Below are positions 1-14,300 of a DNA stretch of 64,000 bases, piece by piece (position 1 is the first letter of the stretch; every line of letters begins with the position of its first letter). The stretch is from positions 10,690,123 to 10,754,122 of the forward strand of contig NC_085056.1 of assembly GCF_963662255.1 (NCBI RefSeq), written 5' to 3'. The position numbers and the translations under genes are program-made. The DNA comes from Cinclus cinclus (lineage: Eukaryota; Chordata; Aves; Passeriformes; Cinclidae). The notes beneath the pieces are model-generated. The model searched no databases. It worked only from the letters and a program-made list of their open reading frames with translations, and was not told the origin of the DNA.

Positions 1-1073
1 AAGCCACATCTGACTCACGAGACTAATTTTCACAAATTTTCCTTCCACAGATATGCATGTGCAAAAGCCAAATAAATTCTGTTCTGGGTGAAGAGTTACT
101 GAAACAGCTCAGTAATTTTGATGTCTGGCCATTTAACTGTTCTGGTGGGAGACAATAAAACCTAGGAATAAAGTTTGTTCCCAGATTATGATTTATGTTA
201 ATTTCTAGGTGAAGGAAGGGTTCCAAGCAGTCTATTTCTATAATTGGACTTTTGACATTTCTCAAAGAGTGCCTGGGGAAGAAGACAGGCACACCTTTTT
301 ATGGAATGTATATATATAAGGACAGTAAATACACATATGGAACGTGAACTCCTGTGAAAACCTGTCTCCCTTTAACCAGACTGTTAAACAGAAGGTTTGA
401 ACTGCTGAGCTTTTCAGAAATTTGATTCCCTGTGTTTTCCAATTCTTTTTTCCTGCGAGGCAATCTTACTCCATTCCAGCTTGTGCTGCCCAGTCTCATG
501 CACTGCTGCTGCATCCCAGTGCTACCTGCAGGGAGGGAAAGCAAGTCCCAGCAGGCAGGACTCCAGCACTGCCCCAGCGCAGGAGTTGGGCATTCCAAGG
601 CTACTGCAGCACACACCTGGAACAGCTGCCCAGACACAGCACTGGGGCCTTGGCATCACAGATAAGAACCCATTCATACCTATACTAATTCATACCTAGA
701 GACTGAAAAAAATACCATTTGTACCTGCCCTGTTCTTATTCCCTACGTGTGTGCACGTGGCCACTCCTGGAGGCAGAGCTGGAGTTTGATGGATCCCTGC
801 TCTGAACTTGCAGCACAATTCCTGTGCTTATCCACCTGCCCATGCAGGCAGGCAGATGTTCCAGTGCCAGGAGCAGTGATCTTACACACTGCCTTGTCCA
901 ACTTCCCTCTACCCTTCAGTGTAAAACAGGTTACAGACGAGACATACATTTTAGGATTAATTTGTTTGATGTTTTTCTGGATAGATGTTCTGCTAGCAGA
1001 ATAATACATGGAACATGCACTTACAGTCACATAGCAAAGGGAAAGAATTCAATTCCTATTATTACATATAAAA
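1..1073. other. non-coding; GC-richer patch, no gene seen
   Basis: No convincing gene. Positions 440-900 are visibly richer in G+C than the surroundings, with many CAG, CTG and CCAG words and overlapping short open frames in several frames on both strands. That pattern fits composition better than coding sequence, because no frame is clearly preferred. An old, eroded transposon is possible but I could not match it to a family. Confidence 0.5.
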
Positions 1074-1107
1074 TGTGTGTGTGTATATATATATACACAC
1101 ACACACA
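1074..1107. repeat. compound (TG)n(TA)n(CA)n microsatellite, palindromic
   Basis: The sequence runs through a TG block (1074-1084), an AT block (1085-1095) and a CA block (1096-1107). Because TG and CA are reverse complements flanking a self-complementary TA core, positions 1074-1105 form a perfect 32-nt palindrome with no spacer. Alternating purine-pyrimidine steps also favour Z-DNA or cruciform extrusion; that is general knowledge of such tracts, not shown here. It is expected to be length-polymorphic. Confidence 0.95.
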
Positions 1108-4100
1108 GGCAGCACCACATGCCCTTTTTTACAAAATTAACTGCAATATATAGTGTAGTACACATATGCAGAAACTTGCTCCTGATAAAATGAAATAAAA
1201 TATAATTTTATGTATTTTTAGTAATTCTACTATTACCTATGAAAAAGTAGACAAAAATAATTTGAACTGGATAATGTACATCCAGAATGACTGGCTGTCA
1301 AAACATCCCTTAGATCTACAGATGACTTTCACTAAAACAAATGGAAAATTATACATAACATTCCAAGCTTTGTTTCTCAAATTACCTTTCCTGCCAATTT
1401 ATGTCAGATTCAATATGTTGTTATACAGGAGAAAATTAATTACCAGAAAAAAGCAAAGTTTTTTTTTTTTTTTAATTTCCTATATGATTCTGAAAATTCC
1501 AGCCAAGTATTTACAATCAAATTTAAAAGTGTGCTACTACATACTACTAGTTAACCTTCACATTAAAACTTTAATGATCAAATAATTTAAGATTGTGTTT
1601 TTAATAGAGTATTAAAGCTTTACTAAAATCAAACCCCTGCCTAATGCACATGTGTATACTGTATAAGAGAGACAATATAAGATGCACGTATAAGACATTT
1701 AGTGAAGCCCTGGATTTCCTTGAGCAGAGACCAGCAAAGCTCCAAACTATTAATCTAAACAAGATTGTTAGTTCTGAATTACACACTCCTACCTACCTAA
1801 CAAAAATAATGTCATGAAAAAGAAAAATAGTCTCAGTCCAGCTTTTCAGCTACTCCCCAAACTCTTGTGAGAATCAATCATTAGTGTTAAATGTCTTTGT
1901 TCCACTGAATTCAGTAGAACTAAAGCAGCTGACACTGGGTGAAACCCTACACAAGACTTATATACAAACTAACTCTGCTGTCTCATAAGGACAAGAGTTT
2001 TATGAGAAAGCAAGATGGCACAAAATGTGGAACAATGCTTCCTTCTGTTAGATGAACCCTCTGAACAAGGTAAGGATCTGTAAGGTAAGTAAGTAAAAGG
2101 TCCTCCCCAACCCTCTTCCCTCTCAATGTTTTTCCACATTCTAAAAACGTAATAATTATTCAGTTAGGCAAATATAACTTATGCCTTAATTTGGAGATTT
2201 TCATACTTTGCCAAGTAACTATTGAAAATGGCAGTTTTCAAACTGCATCGATGGTCACCCACCAACGCACAGCCAGTCCCATGGCACAGCAGTCACTGCG
2301 TGTTTGGAACATGACTCTGCAGATCAGGGAATTCTCTGCCATGTGATGACCACCGAGGACTGACCACAACACTCAGAGAATGGTAATGCTTGTTAAAGTA
2401 AATGTGAAGTGCTGTAGCCCACAAAACAAAGTCAGTGTGGACGCAGAAGCTCTCCCAGACAGGAGGGCACCACTGGATGGTCAGTGAATGCCAGATTACC
2501 ATCTCCATGAGGAGGGGTGTTAGGCTCTCCCAAAATAAAGTTTCACTTTAATTAAAACCAATTAAAGATATCGGTCAAAATCTGGGGTAATTATGACCAG
2601 GCAGCCTAGCAAAATACTCAGGGTACTACTAAACAATTCCAGAATAAAGGCCTAGATTAAAAAATTGCAGCAATACGTATGTATAAACACACACACACAG
2701 ACTCCTTTAGTACTGACTCATAAAAGGATTAAGTTAAAACTGAATATAGAATCAAATACATGGAAATCTAGACCCCCCCCCCATTTGCTATATACATATG
2801 TAATTGCTATTCTTGTATAATCTATGAGTAAAAATCAGGTTCTGTTACATCCAAAACCAGAATTTCTTCAATGTACAAAACTGCATAGTTTATTAAATAA
2901 ACACAAACTGGGATATAATGGCATACATTTGTTTTCATTACAAGGAGTAATGCAATATTTCTCTGAGGCTTACTACATTAGCATTTCTCTCCATGTTCCA
3001 AATGCCTTTGAACTTTCTGAAAAGCTACATCTGTTAGCTCCCTTGTATACAGCCGAAACTTACCAAGTGAATTAACTTTTAATATAAATTGCTTTGTTCA
3101 CTATTAAGATTGATGTTGGACACACTGTACTGTAAGTTGCAAACTGCAATTACAATTCACTGCAATTATCTCTGGTTGTTAATAGCACAAGATAGCATGT
3201 CACTTTCTACCAAGTGTATAATTTATCATCTGGTTGGTTGTTTTTTTTTTTTTTTTTGGTTTTTCCCTTCATGAACTCTTGTGGTATTCCAAATGTATAA
3301 TCTTGTTGTATTTATTTCCCAGTGGTCCAACAAAATGCACAGCAAGTGCTGACTAGAACAAACTAAAAGGCAGTGCTATTGACAAGCCGTCACATGAGCA
3401 GTAATGAACACTCTGCCTTTACTTTCACCTCACCAAACTAACAGCTTTAATTTATGATAAAGCAAACGAGAGACAACCTCCAGTTTTATTATACCCTCAG
3501 TGCTGTTTCAAATCAAGTAATTAGAAGGTCAAGAGGCAGGTCTAGAAAGCCAAACACAAATGTAAGCCCTCTGCACTGACATTTTTAAAAAATCTTGACT
3601 GTTCAAAGAGCATTTTATCCATCCCTCTTCTGCAGAGCAGTGCGAGGCAGTTTTTACCACCGTAACCAATCTGAAACAGTGTAGTTGAAATCTTTGCTGA
3701 GTAATTCAGCCCATATGTTCAGAGAGACACCTAGCAGACAATGTTCCTTCTCTGGACCTCTCTTTAAAAGAAAGGTACAGGTGAGATTTATAAACATGCT
3801 TTTCCAACAGAAAGTTTCACTTAAAAGTGGCTTACTTTTTAAAATCTTTTTAGAAGTATGAGAAATTTCACAGGATACCATTAAAAAAAAGAGTGAAATA
3901 TTTGAAGTGAATAAATAAGAAAAAAAAATCTATGTTAGAAAGCTGAACTTAAATTTTCTAAAAGTTTATTTGTAACTTGACAAGTAAACTATTCCTAGAA
4001 CTGCTGAAGAGCTAGTTTTTCTTGAATGATTAGATCAACTGGAATAAAATCACATAACTATATTTGGTCTTTACAGTATTGTTATATAAATATTTACAGC

Positions 4101-7100
4101 TAGAGAGATATAATTATGCTAATGCAGCATGTCTCCATTTTCATTCTATGATATAATCTTAAATTTAAATTTCAGTCAAAAGTAACTCATAATATCTTGG
4201 AAGCTATTGAAAATTGTTCCTCACCTGTGTACAATGAAACCTACACAATTAGGCATTCTTATTAGGCAACTGTATGCCTTAAGCTACATCAAAGGATACT
4301 CCAATGTATTATTACAGCTCTGTTATATGGTGATTGGAAAATTGCTTCCTATTAAGAAACTGTTTTTGCTGAGCCTTTGATGAGTTGTCTTAGACTACCT
4401 TCACAACTTCAGATAAATTGCTGAACTCCAGCCAGGTCTGAATAAAAGGCAACAGCTGTTTAACACAAATCAACAGCTTTAGGAAAAGATAAAAGAGAGT
4501 CCAAATGAAAAAGCCTGGGGAATGAGTCTGAGTGCACCTATCTGCATGGCCATTGGGACCAAGGCTCTTCTATTCCTACAGTGCTTGTGGAAGACCTACT
4601 AGGAATATTCACAATACCCCAAAGACAGAACTTTTGTCTCATCCAAAATATTGTTGAATATTTGCAGTGGAACAACAGCTTCCACTGACAATACCAGACC
4701 AGGGATAGAATGGAGAGGGCCACGTGCAGACTTGTGCCACACTAACTCTTGCACCATGTTTTTCTACCAAGCTATTTAGATCACATTTTCTTAGCTAATA
4801 AGGATGTAGAATCCATACACAAAGGTTTAATGGCCTACATCCAGAATTGCAGTTCTCAACCAGTGTTATTGCCATGGAGCACAGATGTTAGATGAGTTTA
4901 ACAACAAAACCTGGAGCCAAATTAAGGTAAATGTTTCACAAGTGCTTGCCTAAAAAAACACTGAGATTTTGCAAACATTTGTGCATCACGGGGGTTTTTA
5001 GCCTTTAGTATATACTATATTTTCGTAAGTATGTCTTACATATTTAATGTTTTTTTAAGATTCTGTTGCATCATTTTTCTGAAAGTAATTTTTCCTCTAT
5101 CATTGCATGTTCGCATGGCAAGTGCAATTATACTTAATGACATAAGTGGTGCAAATGTGTGATTATATAATTAGAACATGCAGTTATGCTGTGAAGATCC
5201 TTGTGGAACTGAAGAATCCCCAGAAGATACTGTACAGGGACCTGAGAGAATTAACATAACTCACTGAACTGCACTTGAGCTCTTACAGACAACACAAAAG
5301 AAATCATTTCAGAAGTTCTCTCAAAAGAACTGTTCAAACAAGAATCCTTTACACAAACCATGGTAAGTAGCTTCCATCTTCCCTCTTCTACAGTTGTCAA
5401 TACTTAAATTTAAATGTTACTTGTGCTGTGAGGGATGGAAAAGTCTTGAATGACTGCAGTGAAAGTAGATATGGAGTTATATGGACATTCTGGTGAATAA
5501 GGACTTCCTTCTCTTTCTACATCTTAATTACCTATCCTTCATAGCCAGTGCAGTTATGTGCAATTCACTCTGAATTCAATTTGGTCTAAATGTCCAAATG
5601 TACATAGCCTGTATATTCAATTCTATACAGCCAAGTAACACCACACCAATATCTCTACAGTAGTGCTGAGCAGCACTCAGAACTGTCAAGTTTTACCCTG
5701 GTTCATATGAAAGCTCTGAGGCTATTATTTATTTCAGTGAATCCCTCATGACTGTGCTGTTTTGCCCTGACAATGGTCTTCAGGGTCTATTTCCTGAGGC
5801 TGGTGTTTACAGCATGAGGTTAAATTTATTTCTCTCTTCTGTGCACTCTCATCATACATTTTCCACCACACAGATAGTGAACTGCCTTCTTCCTACTTCA
5901 CTGGTCAACAGCACCTGCAAAGATCACTTTGCTTGTCATCTTTTCCCACAAGAAACTCCAACTCTGAAGCTTCCACTTCCCATGTACCCCCAGGGTAAGG
6001 ATATTCTTTCCTAAGATGCAATTAAAACTGATAGCATCCCTTTTGCTGTCCCCTTGCCTGCTCCCATCTAACATTTACTACCTCCCTTATCCAAGCAGAG
6101 CACATACCAAATGGTGAATACAAAAAACTGCAAACCTTGCAAGGAAGCTTAGAAACTAAGCCCATGTTATATGCACACTAAAATTGAGAATGCAATGAAA
6201 GAACATCAGATGTCTCTGCTGCTCAGTGTATTTTTAGATTGACATAGTGTATATGTAGCAGGCAAAATCTGACTCAAATTGTGAACTTTGACAGGTGCCA
6301 GTAGATAAGTATGCATGTGCATGTATGAGAAAATAAGAGACTGAATGCTTGACTTAAACATATTAGGAACTCTTCTTTGTAGCATTACCTGTTGAAATGC
6401 CATCCAAATTCACAAGATTCAAACCAGATAATATTCAGTGTTAAGTATTTCTTTAGCAAACCTTTGATGGGTTCTCAAATTTATGACCTTTTGACAAATG
6501 GAGTTTACGAGGATCATTGTGAGATTATGATTAAAAAAAAATAATTCCTTGGTTTAGATGCAGCCACTGCAAGGCAAAACAGCATTTATCTTCAAACTAG
6601 TGTTCAAAGATTGTTAAGCAGTAGAGGAAGTACTGAGGATATAAGGAAATCTGTGAATCAGTGAAAGATGTTGGTATGCAAGAGTGAAGATATACCAGCT
6701 GGGCTCTGCTTCAGCTGGTTTCCAGAGGGCCAGGAAGAAATTAGTCTCAGCCATCAGTTGAAAGAACACCTGGACATTAACCTGGGGCACCAATTCCCTT
6801 CTGAACAAGGTAATCTTTGTTTCCTCACCAATACATCAAGAAACTAAATAATAACTTTTTAAAAAATAAAAATTCTTAATCCCAAGTGTCCCTAAATCAC
6901 TTCAATAAAGAAAAAAAGCATTTATGAAAAGGGCAGGGGAAAACACCGCAGGCTTTGCTCTCATTTTAAGATGCAAGTGAAACAAACTGCAGGAGCTTCT
7001 CTCACCTTCACAACAAAGGCATGCAAACATGGGGCTGTACCTAATTTATTCTTTCATTATTCTTATTGAATTCTCTAGTTAAGAGTTGATGCTTTCCTCA

Positions 7101-8126
7101 AGGACTTAGCTCATTGGATGAAAATTAAGCACAAGGTAATGAATTTATTTTTGGATAGACAGAATTTCTAGACTGAAGATGAAACAAGCCCTCAAAATAA
7201 AAGCTGTGCTGTATTTTGGCTAGTGGCTCCTACTTTCTCTTATTTGGAGATCTTGCCTTAGGATGCAGAACGAGGACACAGTTTGTGTTTGCCTTTATAG
7301 ATCATCCCCAAAAAAATGAGTATTGCTCAATTTCCATAGACATTTACAAAATCGCACATATGGCTAAGTAGAAACTATTAGTGGTGTTTGAATCATATTA
7401 TATTTGGCAGCACTGATATTCAGATTGCCAAATACCACCCAATTTCAAACACAGCACTAAACCTCTGTTTTAATACTCCAGCAGACTCTACCCTTTGGAA
7501 ACCTTCACAAGGAAAAGCCAAAAATTTAAACGAAATCATTAGCTCCCCCTATAAAAAAGAGCTTTTTGAGAAAAAGTGCCATGTATTTTACAAAAGAAAA
7601 ATATTATTGTAACAGGATATTTGATTGATTTCCAATAAAAAAAAGAAGAACATGGTATATTATTTATTTTATAAACATTTTGTATTTGTCTTTTGGTTTC
7701 TATTATCCTGTGTTGGAGGGAAAAAAATAAAATTATCTCTACTGCCAAACTGGTATACACAGACAAGAATGTATTTGCTACTCTGGAAACAAACAGAAGA
7801 AAAATAATTGGCTTTAATGATAAAATACTTAAATTATTTTTATTAAACTGTCAATACATGGAAGCAAAACCACATTCCACCACAAATTTGCCATGGATCT
7901 GCTCACCATTTATTTTTTTCTCTACTATTTTTGCCAGGGGCATGCATCACTTTTTCAGTGTTTCAATCCTTCTCTCGGCAGCAACCTGGTGGAGCATTTG
8001 ATAATGGACATTCTGTCTGCTCAGTTTTTATCAACAAATTATTCCAGCTAAGCTTTACATCGCTGATGACAGGTACCCTTGTATTAGAGAAATAGAAAAC
8101 CTAGAAAATATTCACCAAGAAAAACT
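1108..8126. other. non-coding, AT-rich, no gene seen
   Basis: Nothing gene-like was found in about 7 kb. Small simple tracts are T15 at 1459-1473, C10 at 2773-2782 and T17 at 3241-3257 (preceded by GGTTGGTTG). Short open frames on both strands (for example 2293-2508 minus and 5748-6014 plus) lack paired splice sites, recognisable motifs or a clear frame preference, so I treat them as chance. No RNA gene hallmarks were seen. Confidence 0.5.
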
Positions 8127-8310
8127 GGGGAAGGGGAAGGGGAAGGGGAAGGGGAAGGGGAAGGGGAAGGGGAAGGGGAAGGGGAAGGGGAAGGGGAAGG
8201 GGAAGGGGAAGGGGAAAGGGAAAGGGGAAAGGGAAAGGGAAAGGGAAAGGGGAAAGGGGAAAGGGGAAAGGGGAAAGGGGAAAGGGGAAAGGGGAAAGGG
8301 GAAAGGGAGA
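8127..8310 (+). repeat. (GGGGAA)n / (GGGGAAA)n homopurine satellite tract
   Basis: This is an unbroken 184-nt run of purines on the + strand. From 8127 to 8214 it is a perfect GGGGAA array (15 G4 runs at period 6). From 8215 onward the spacer becomes AAA and the G runs alternate between 3 and 4, so the period moves to 6-7. On the minus strand it reads CCCCTT, giving spurious Pro-Phe-Leu open frames. Such arrays can form G-quadruplexes and, being homopurine with mirror symmetry, triplex H-DNA; this is inferred from the sequence class. It ends abruptly in GAGACAAATCCCC. Confidence 0.97.
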
Positions 8311-11300
8311 CAAATCCCCTGCAAGCTGAAGAAGCTAAAAAAGCTCAGAGACATGAACTGGCAGCTAGAAATGACCTAAATGCTTCATACTCATTCTGTT
8401 AAACAGTGGTACTTCTCCCTGGCCATGGAGCTTCCTGAATGAAATGTGGGTTACTAAAGTTGTAAAAATCTTAGAATAATATTTTGTTCAGCAGCAGATT
8501 CAAAATGCAGAATTAGTTTTACATAATCGCATCTTCAATTAATTGATTTTTTTTTCTACCACTGATACATGCAATAAAATGCACAGAGCATTTATTTTCC
8601 AAGAAGAGACTGTTGTCTCCTCATTAGTGTCAGTATTAAGGTCACTGTTTGGCTGTCATAATTCCAAAGTACAGAATAGTGACTGCTAAAACTTGATGGG
8701 GGTCTCACAGCTAAATTGGGATGATATCAAATTTTATTACTACCCCATACAAGTACATGCCAATTATGGAAACACACGTTTTCCAAGATTTCCAAAGGTA
8801 GCCAATGTCTTCTTAATGTACACTTTTGTGCCAGTTTTCTCTGATGTTTTGCATTAGTGATAATCACTGTCCTTCAGATGACAAGGAACAGAACACAAAT
8901 ACTGTTTTCTCCCACAGTGGATTTTCTTACTCTGGTAATGAAATACAAATCCTACTCCAGCCAGATATTGGTGCCTTCCCTTTTTGGATCAGCCTTCATC
9001 TGCATGTTATACACACACTAAAGATGTATATTTTATCTCTCAATCAGTTCATATAAGTACATGAAAGGCACATCCTAGAAATTCTTTGCTACAGCTTCTG
9101 ATTCATGATGTATCTTATGGAAGACATATTTTAGGTTGTCTGTCCTTTGATTTCCCAAAGAAACTAATAAATAATCAACAAAAATATGATTAAAGATGTT
9201 TCTTGAACTCTCAGCCAATATGAATACTAGCTAATTGAAAATCTTTCTGATCCAAATCTGCTTATCTTAGAAACAGAATTCTAACTCAGATTTTAAATAG
9301 CCTGACGAAGGGTAGGGCTAAGTTTTGACATGATCTTTTCATATTAAAAATATCTCTTAAAATAAGAGGGAAAGGTTATAAAACTTGAAATTATAGAGGG
9401 ATGAAATAGAGCTTAATAAGATAGAAAAATATTTGTCTACAATTGCAGTCCTCTCTTAAAAAAAAAAAACCCTACAAAAACCTTTGAAATCTTAATCAAC
9501 CAATACTTGATGCATTCCTGTGAACACTGCCCTAAGTCTTTGTTTACGTAACTAAAAGATCACAGCCAAAAGTAGATATTAGATTAAAAGCATTCTAACT
9601 TCTGTCCAACTTCCCGAATCAAAAGGTGAGGAATAACTAAAATTACAACTGCAAACAGAGTATTTCCTGTAATTCAAATCTCTCTAAGTCCATCTGTTTA
9701 TCCAAAAGTTTATCCCAAATTTCTCAAATATATCAAATATATTCAACAAATTTTGCAGCAGGCTTAAACTAAACTTGAGAACACACATGAGCCTTCCTTG
9801 CCTTTACAAGTATAGGCAGAATAAAAAAGATCTGGTTAAAGATATTATTTATCAAAACATATATGACCAGCAGCCTTTTTAAAGAAGTGTTTATTTTCAA
9901 ACAGGCAAACCTGAGATACTTTCATAAACCAATTATTGCTATCTGAGATCTGACAGATGAACCTTATATTTTGCCATGAAAGAACAGTTTTAGAGGAAAA
10001 CAAAGTAAATAGAAATGGAAGCACCAAAAGAAGGAACTATTTGCAAGAAGCTAAGGAGTGCTAATTAAAACTTTCAGTTATTTTCTTACAAAAATACTGC
10101 TAATTGACTACAAAATATTTTAAAAATTGTTTTACAACTCAATATGATAACTACCATACTTTATGGAAATGCATTTTGTCAGTTCTACACAGTACATATT
10201 TAATTAGCCAATTTTACATATTTTGCTACTTTGGAAATAATTACTATTCAAATATTTAATATAAGTGATAAAAAATATTATTTAGGTCTACCTTTAGGAA
10301 AAACTGAAAACGTACAAGATGATAATTTCTTGAATAGCTGTTTTGTAATTAAAATAAAACTTAGTGCACTGTATATATTATGAGAAAAAACCCTAATTAT
10401 TTTATTTTTGTCTTTCACGTCCAGCAAGCATTTAAAACCTGCAGCTCAAGTCCTCTTACATATCAATATATATAAAGGTTAGAATAGAAAAAGAAGCTTC
10501 CCTGAATTTTCAGCTCTCAATTGGTTTCCCAGCACTGAATGGATTAGTCAGTGAACCATAATGAAGGGAAACTCTCTCTGCATGCTGCCACTGCTGCCAA
10601 AAGCCAGCTTAGCAGTTTGGCAGCCTTGCTCCAGGTGTTTAACTCCTTCAGCCATCTGACTTTAACACTTGAGCTGCAAACAAGTGTGCTGCTTCATTAC
10701 TGGGTTTCATTGATCTTAAGATGTCTGTACAGCCTCATGTTGATTTTCACATATTTATTTTAAAGCAGAATGATGCAAATATAAACATCAATGCTTATTC
10801 ATTTCCTTACACTGATTTTTTAAAATTACTCTTAGCTTCTATATAACATATTTAAACTTACCTTTATATTTATTAAGAACAACACAGACATTTCTCTATA
10901 TAATTTTTTTTTAGTACATTTTCAACAGAACCTGAAGAGGACAAACAAAAAAAAATTGCTTTCTTCTAGCTTTCTCAGCCAGTTCCTGCTCAGCCTTTTA
11001 GCAGGTAGCTCTCAAGATAAATTTTACAATTGAGCTCCTTAACTTCACAATTTCATTCACACAAATTTCAATTCAGGCAAATTTCATTTCTTCAAAGCAT
11101 CTGCAGTAATTATATAAACACGAGCCCAAGCAGATCAACCCAATGCCCCTCCTCAAAGGCATGTAGATGCAGCATGGAAATTCATGTCCAAAGCATAGGA
11201 AACCCATATGCAGCTACTTAATCCTCCTGTAAGACAACTTTGTTCATGCTAACAAGTGCTAGCAGTTTAGAAATCCTGATGATAAAAAGCAGATGCCCAG

Positions 11301-14300
11301 AAAAAGCTTAATTTGATTTAGAAGGGAGATCAATCTCTAATAGATGCCCTAACACAGGGACTGGATCTGTTTTAACAGGAGCTGGCAAAGACTGACTTGC
11401 AGTCAGAGTTCTGTGGTAGCAAACTGGGAAGATCTTGCAATTTAGAGAACGTCCCCTGCGGTCCAGCTGTTTACACAAGACTTCAGATGGTAACAGCTGA
11501 GTGATAAACTTTGCACATAATCAGTAGGACCTAGTCATCATTCAACTCTTGATTATTCTGATAGAAAATCAAGCTACTAAAAGTTCACAACCAAGGATAA
11601 TGCAGTGCTCCCAAGAACTCCATTTTACCAACATTATTGCATTCTTAGTACCCTTTCCATCTGACTCAAAGCAACTATATTCTCTAAAAAAACAGCATTC
11701 AGAGCCAGTGTAGGCAGTGTCCAGCACAACACAAAGATTAAATTGACTCTCATGCAGGAAAACTCTCAGTGTGCCACTCTAGTAATACACTCTGAAATAC
11801 ACAGAGCTGATTTTTTTTTTTTTTACAAAAAGGACATAACATTTCTATTTATCACATAACTGAAATGCTCTTTTATCCCCCTCTTCTGTGTATCTTTTTT
11901 CTTTATCCTCTAGAGACAACACACAAAATGATTTTCCAGACTTTTAAAGAAATTTTGCAAGGGAAATAGGTGGATTCAGGTAAGTAGAGCAAATATACCT
12001 TTGCAGTAAACAGCTGATACTCTTGACACATTTTCATGTAGTATGTAATTGAGGGGAATAAAAGCATTGAAATACTGTCACAACATTATCTGCTGTAGCA
12101 AGAAAAAAAAATAAAAAAAGAAGAGATCTAGCATTACTGAAAGCTGATCTGACATTTGGCCTTAAATGAAGGAACACAAACAAGTTTAACACCTCCTGCT
12201 GAAAGAACTCTCATACTCAAGTATCTTAACCCAGCCTCAATGCACTAACACATCTCACTAAAAATTATTTGATTATTGGTGATGTTTCCAGCATCCATTA
12301 AACCTAATATGTTAGTGTAGTGCAAGCATACCATTTAGCTTGTAAGTAAATGTGATTTTAAATATACCTTATGCATGGAGGCTGGAGACATCCACTCTCC
12401 TGTGTGTACAAGCTGCTCTGCACAGTTAGCTAACTAGTGCTTTCTCACATTTCATGAAGAGACTCCTCCAAACTCACTGAGAGAATTCCTGAAAGGACTA
12501 TGAAATTTCAGCCAGAGCCCCAAAACCAGAGCACAAACCACAGAAAGACTCAGCCCTTTTCAAAACATCAAACAGCTTCTAGTCTATAATTTAAAAAGCA
12601 ATTAAAAATTACAGAAAGCACAATGTCTGTGTATGTGATCTCAGCAACTGCTCTGTGGGTTGTTTCATCCCAAACCTGTGTAAACTAAATTTTAAGGAAG
12701 TATTTCTCTCTCTATGCATGTCCTTAGTGCATATTTCATATCACTTATGGTATTTAAGAGGACAACACAAACAACATTAGGTGTCTCAGTAGAAGCAGTG
12801 CAGAACTGAGTGTCACACACACAAACACAAGGTAACTTCTGTGAATTATGAAAAAGCAAAACGATTTCCTAGCAGAGAACACAAAGACCTGAAAGAAATT
12901 GATTAAAACATATTTTTGTGCTTCTTCTATTCAACAACTAAGTGGATAGGAAAATGCATAAGATCAGTTTTCTATATAAAACTGTAGGTCTTTTATGAAC
13001 AATTATTTTAATAATTAAGCTTTACCCCAAGTACTTGATACTTGCAAATACTGAAAACAGCATCCCACCACAGGCAACAGCTGTAGGTAAAGACTTGAGT
13101 GGAAATATGGTAGGCTGAAAATAAAGCTGTTGTATATGTGCAAATTAGCACAGAGTTAATTGGAGATCTCTTGTACATGGAGGGAGCTGCAGGCACATCT
13201 TACTGTGCATCAGTGATGAATATCAATGATCAGTCCTACAAATCAAAATAAGCTTCACTTAGCTATTATCTGTTCATAAGGAATAGAAAACCATTTTTTT
13301 CCAGTACAGAATACCTCACAGCAACAGAATTTAAAATACAACTGAAACCAATGAATATACAAATATATTTATTGATTAGGCATAGTAATATCATTGCTGC
13401 CTATGCTCCTCTATCTTCTTTTGTTATGTTGATAAAATAACTCTGAGATACTATAAAAAATGCTTACACTTATATCAGAATATATAAAATATATTAAATG
13501 CCAACAGAAAATGCCAAGAATGCAAAGTAGTGATGGCAGATTTTGTTGAATAGTTTGTGAGCAGCCACCTCATCAAATGTGCCATAAACACAATAATTAG
13601 CTGGTCTTGACTATGTATGTGCATGAAGGCAAAACAATGAAACCAAGTATCTAGAATCTGAATTCTAAACCTGAACACTACCAATACCCATTTCTACATA
13701 ATCGATCTCAAGCATGCATGTAATTTTCCAAAAGATTATTAGTCACTTGCTCTGAGATGTGATACACATGTTCTCTGTGATTCTGGACAGTATTTGAAGC
13801 TCTGCACCTGCTACCAGCAAAATCTCTATAAAACTCCTGAATGAAATCCTGGTCCCTGCTGCCATTAATAGCAATGTTCTCACAGATATCCAAATAGCCC
13901 TGAATTTCTTCATGTTAGGAAACTGAAATGATGGAAATATTAAAAAGAAATGTCAAATTCAAGTGAAAACTAAAACACAAGGCTAATATCTGAATCCTAC
14001 TGCCTGTTTTGAAGGTAAAAGGCTAAGGAGCAGACAGGGAGAGTGAAAAAAATCATGGGAACTGCATCAACACAAATTCTTGAGCAAAGGCCCTGAATGG
14101 ATTTATACATCTTAAATATCATTATTATTCACTCTCATGTCAATACTACTACTAAGACACCAAAGTACCTATTCTTTACAATGCAATCCACGGTATTTTC
14201 ACTGTACGCTGTCCTTCAAAAATGTCTTAAGGGTTTTAAAACACTAAAGGTTAAAAAAAGTCTAATTCTTGCATTTATATAAAATATTTAGTGACTATCT

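Noticed and set aside
8101..8354. Pro-, Phe- and Leu-rich minus-strand frames
   Set aside because: Direct translation of the CCCCTT simple repeat; low complexity in more than one frame.
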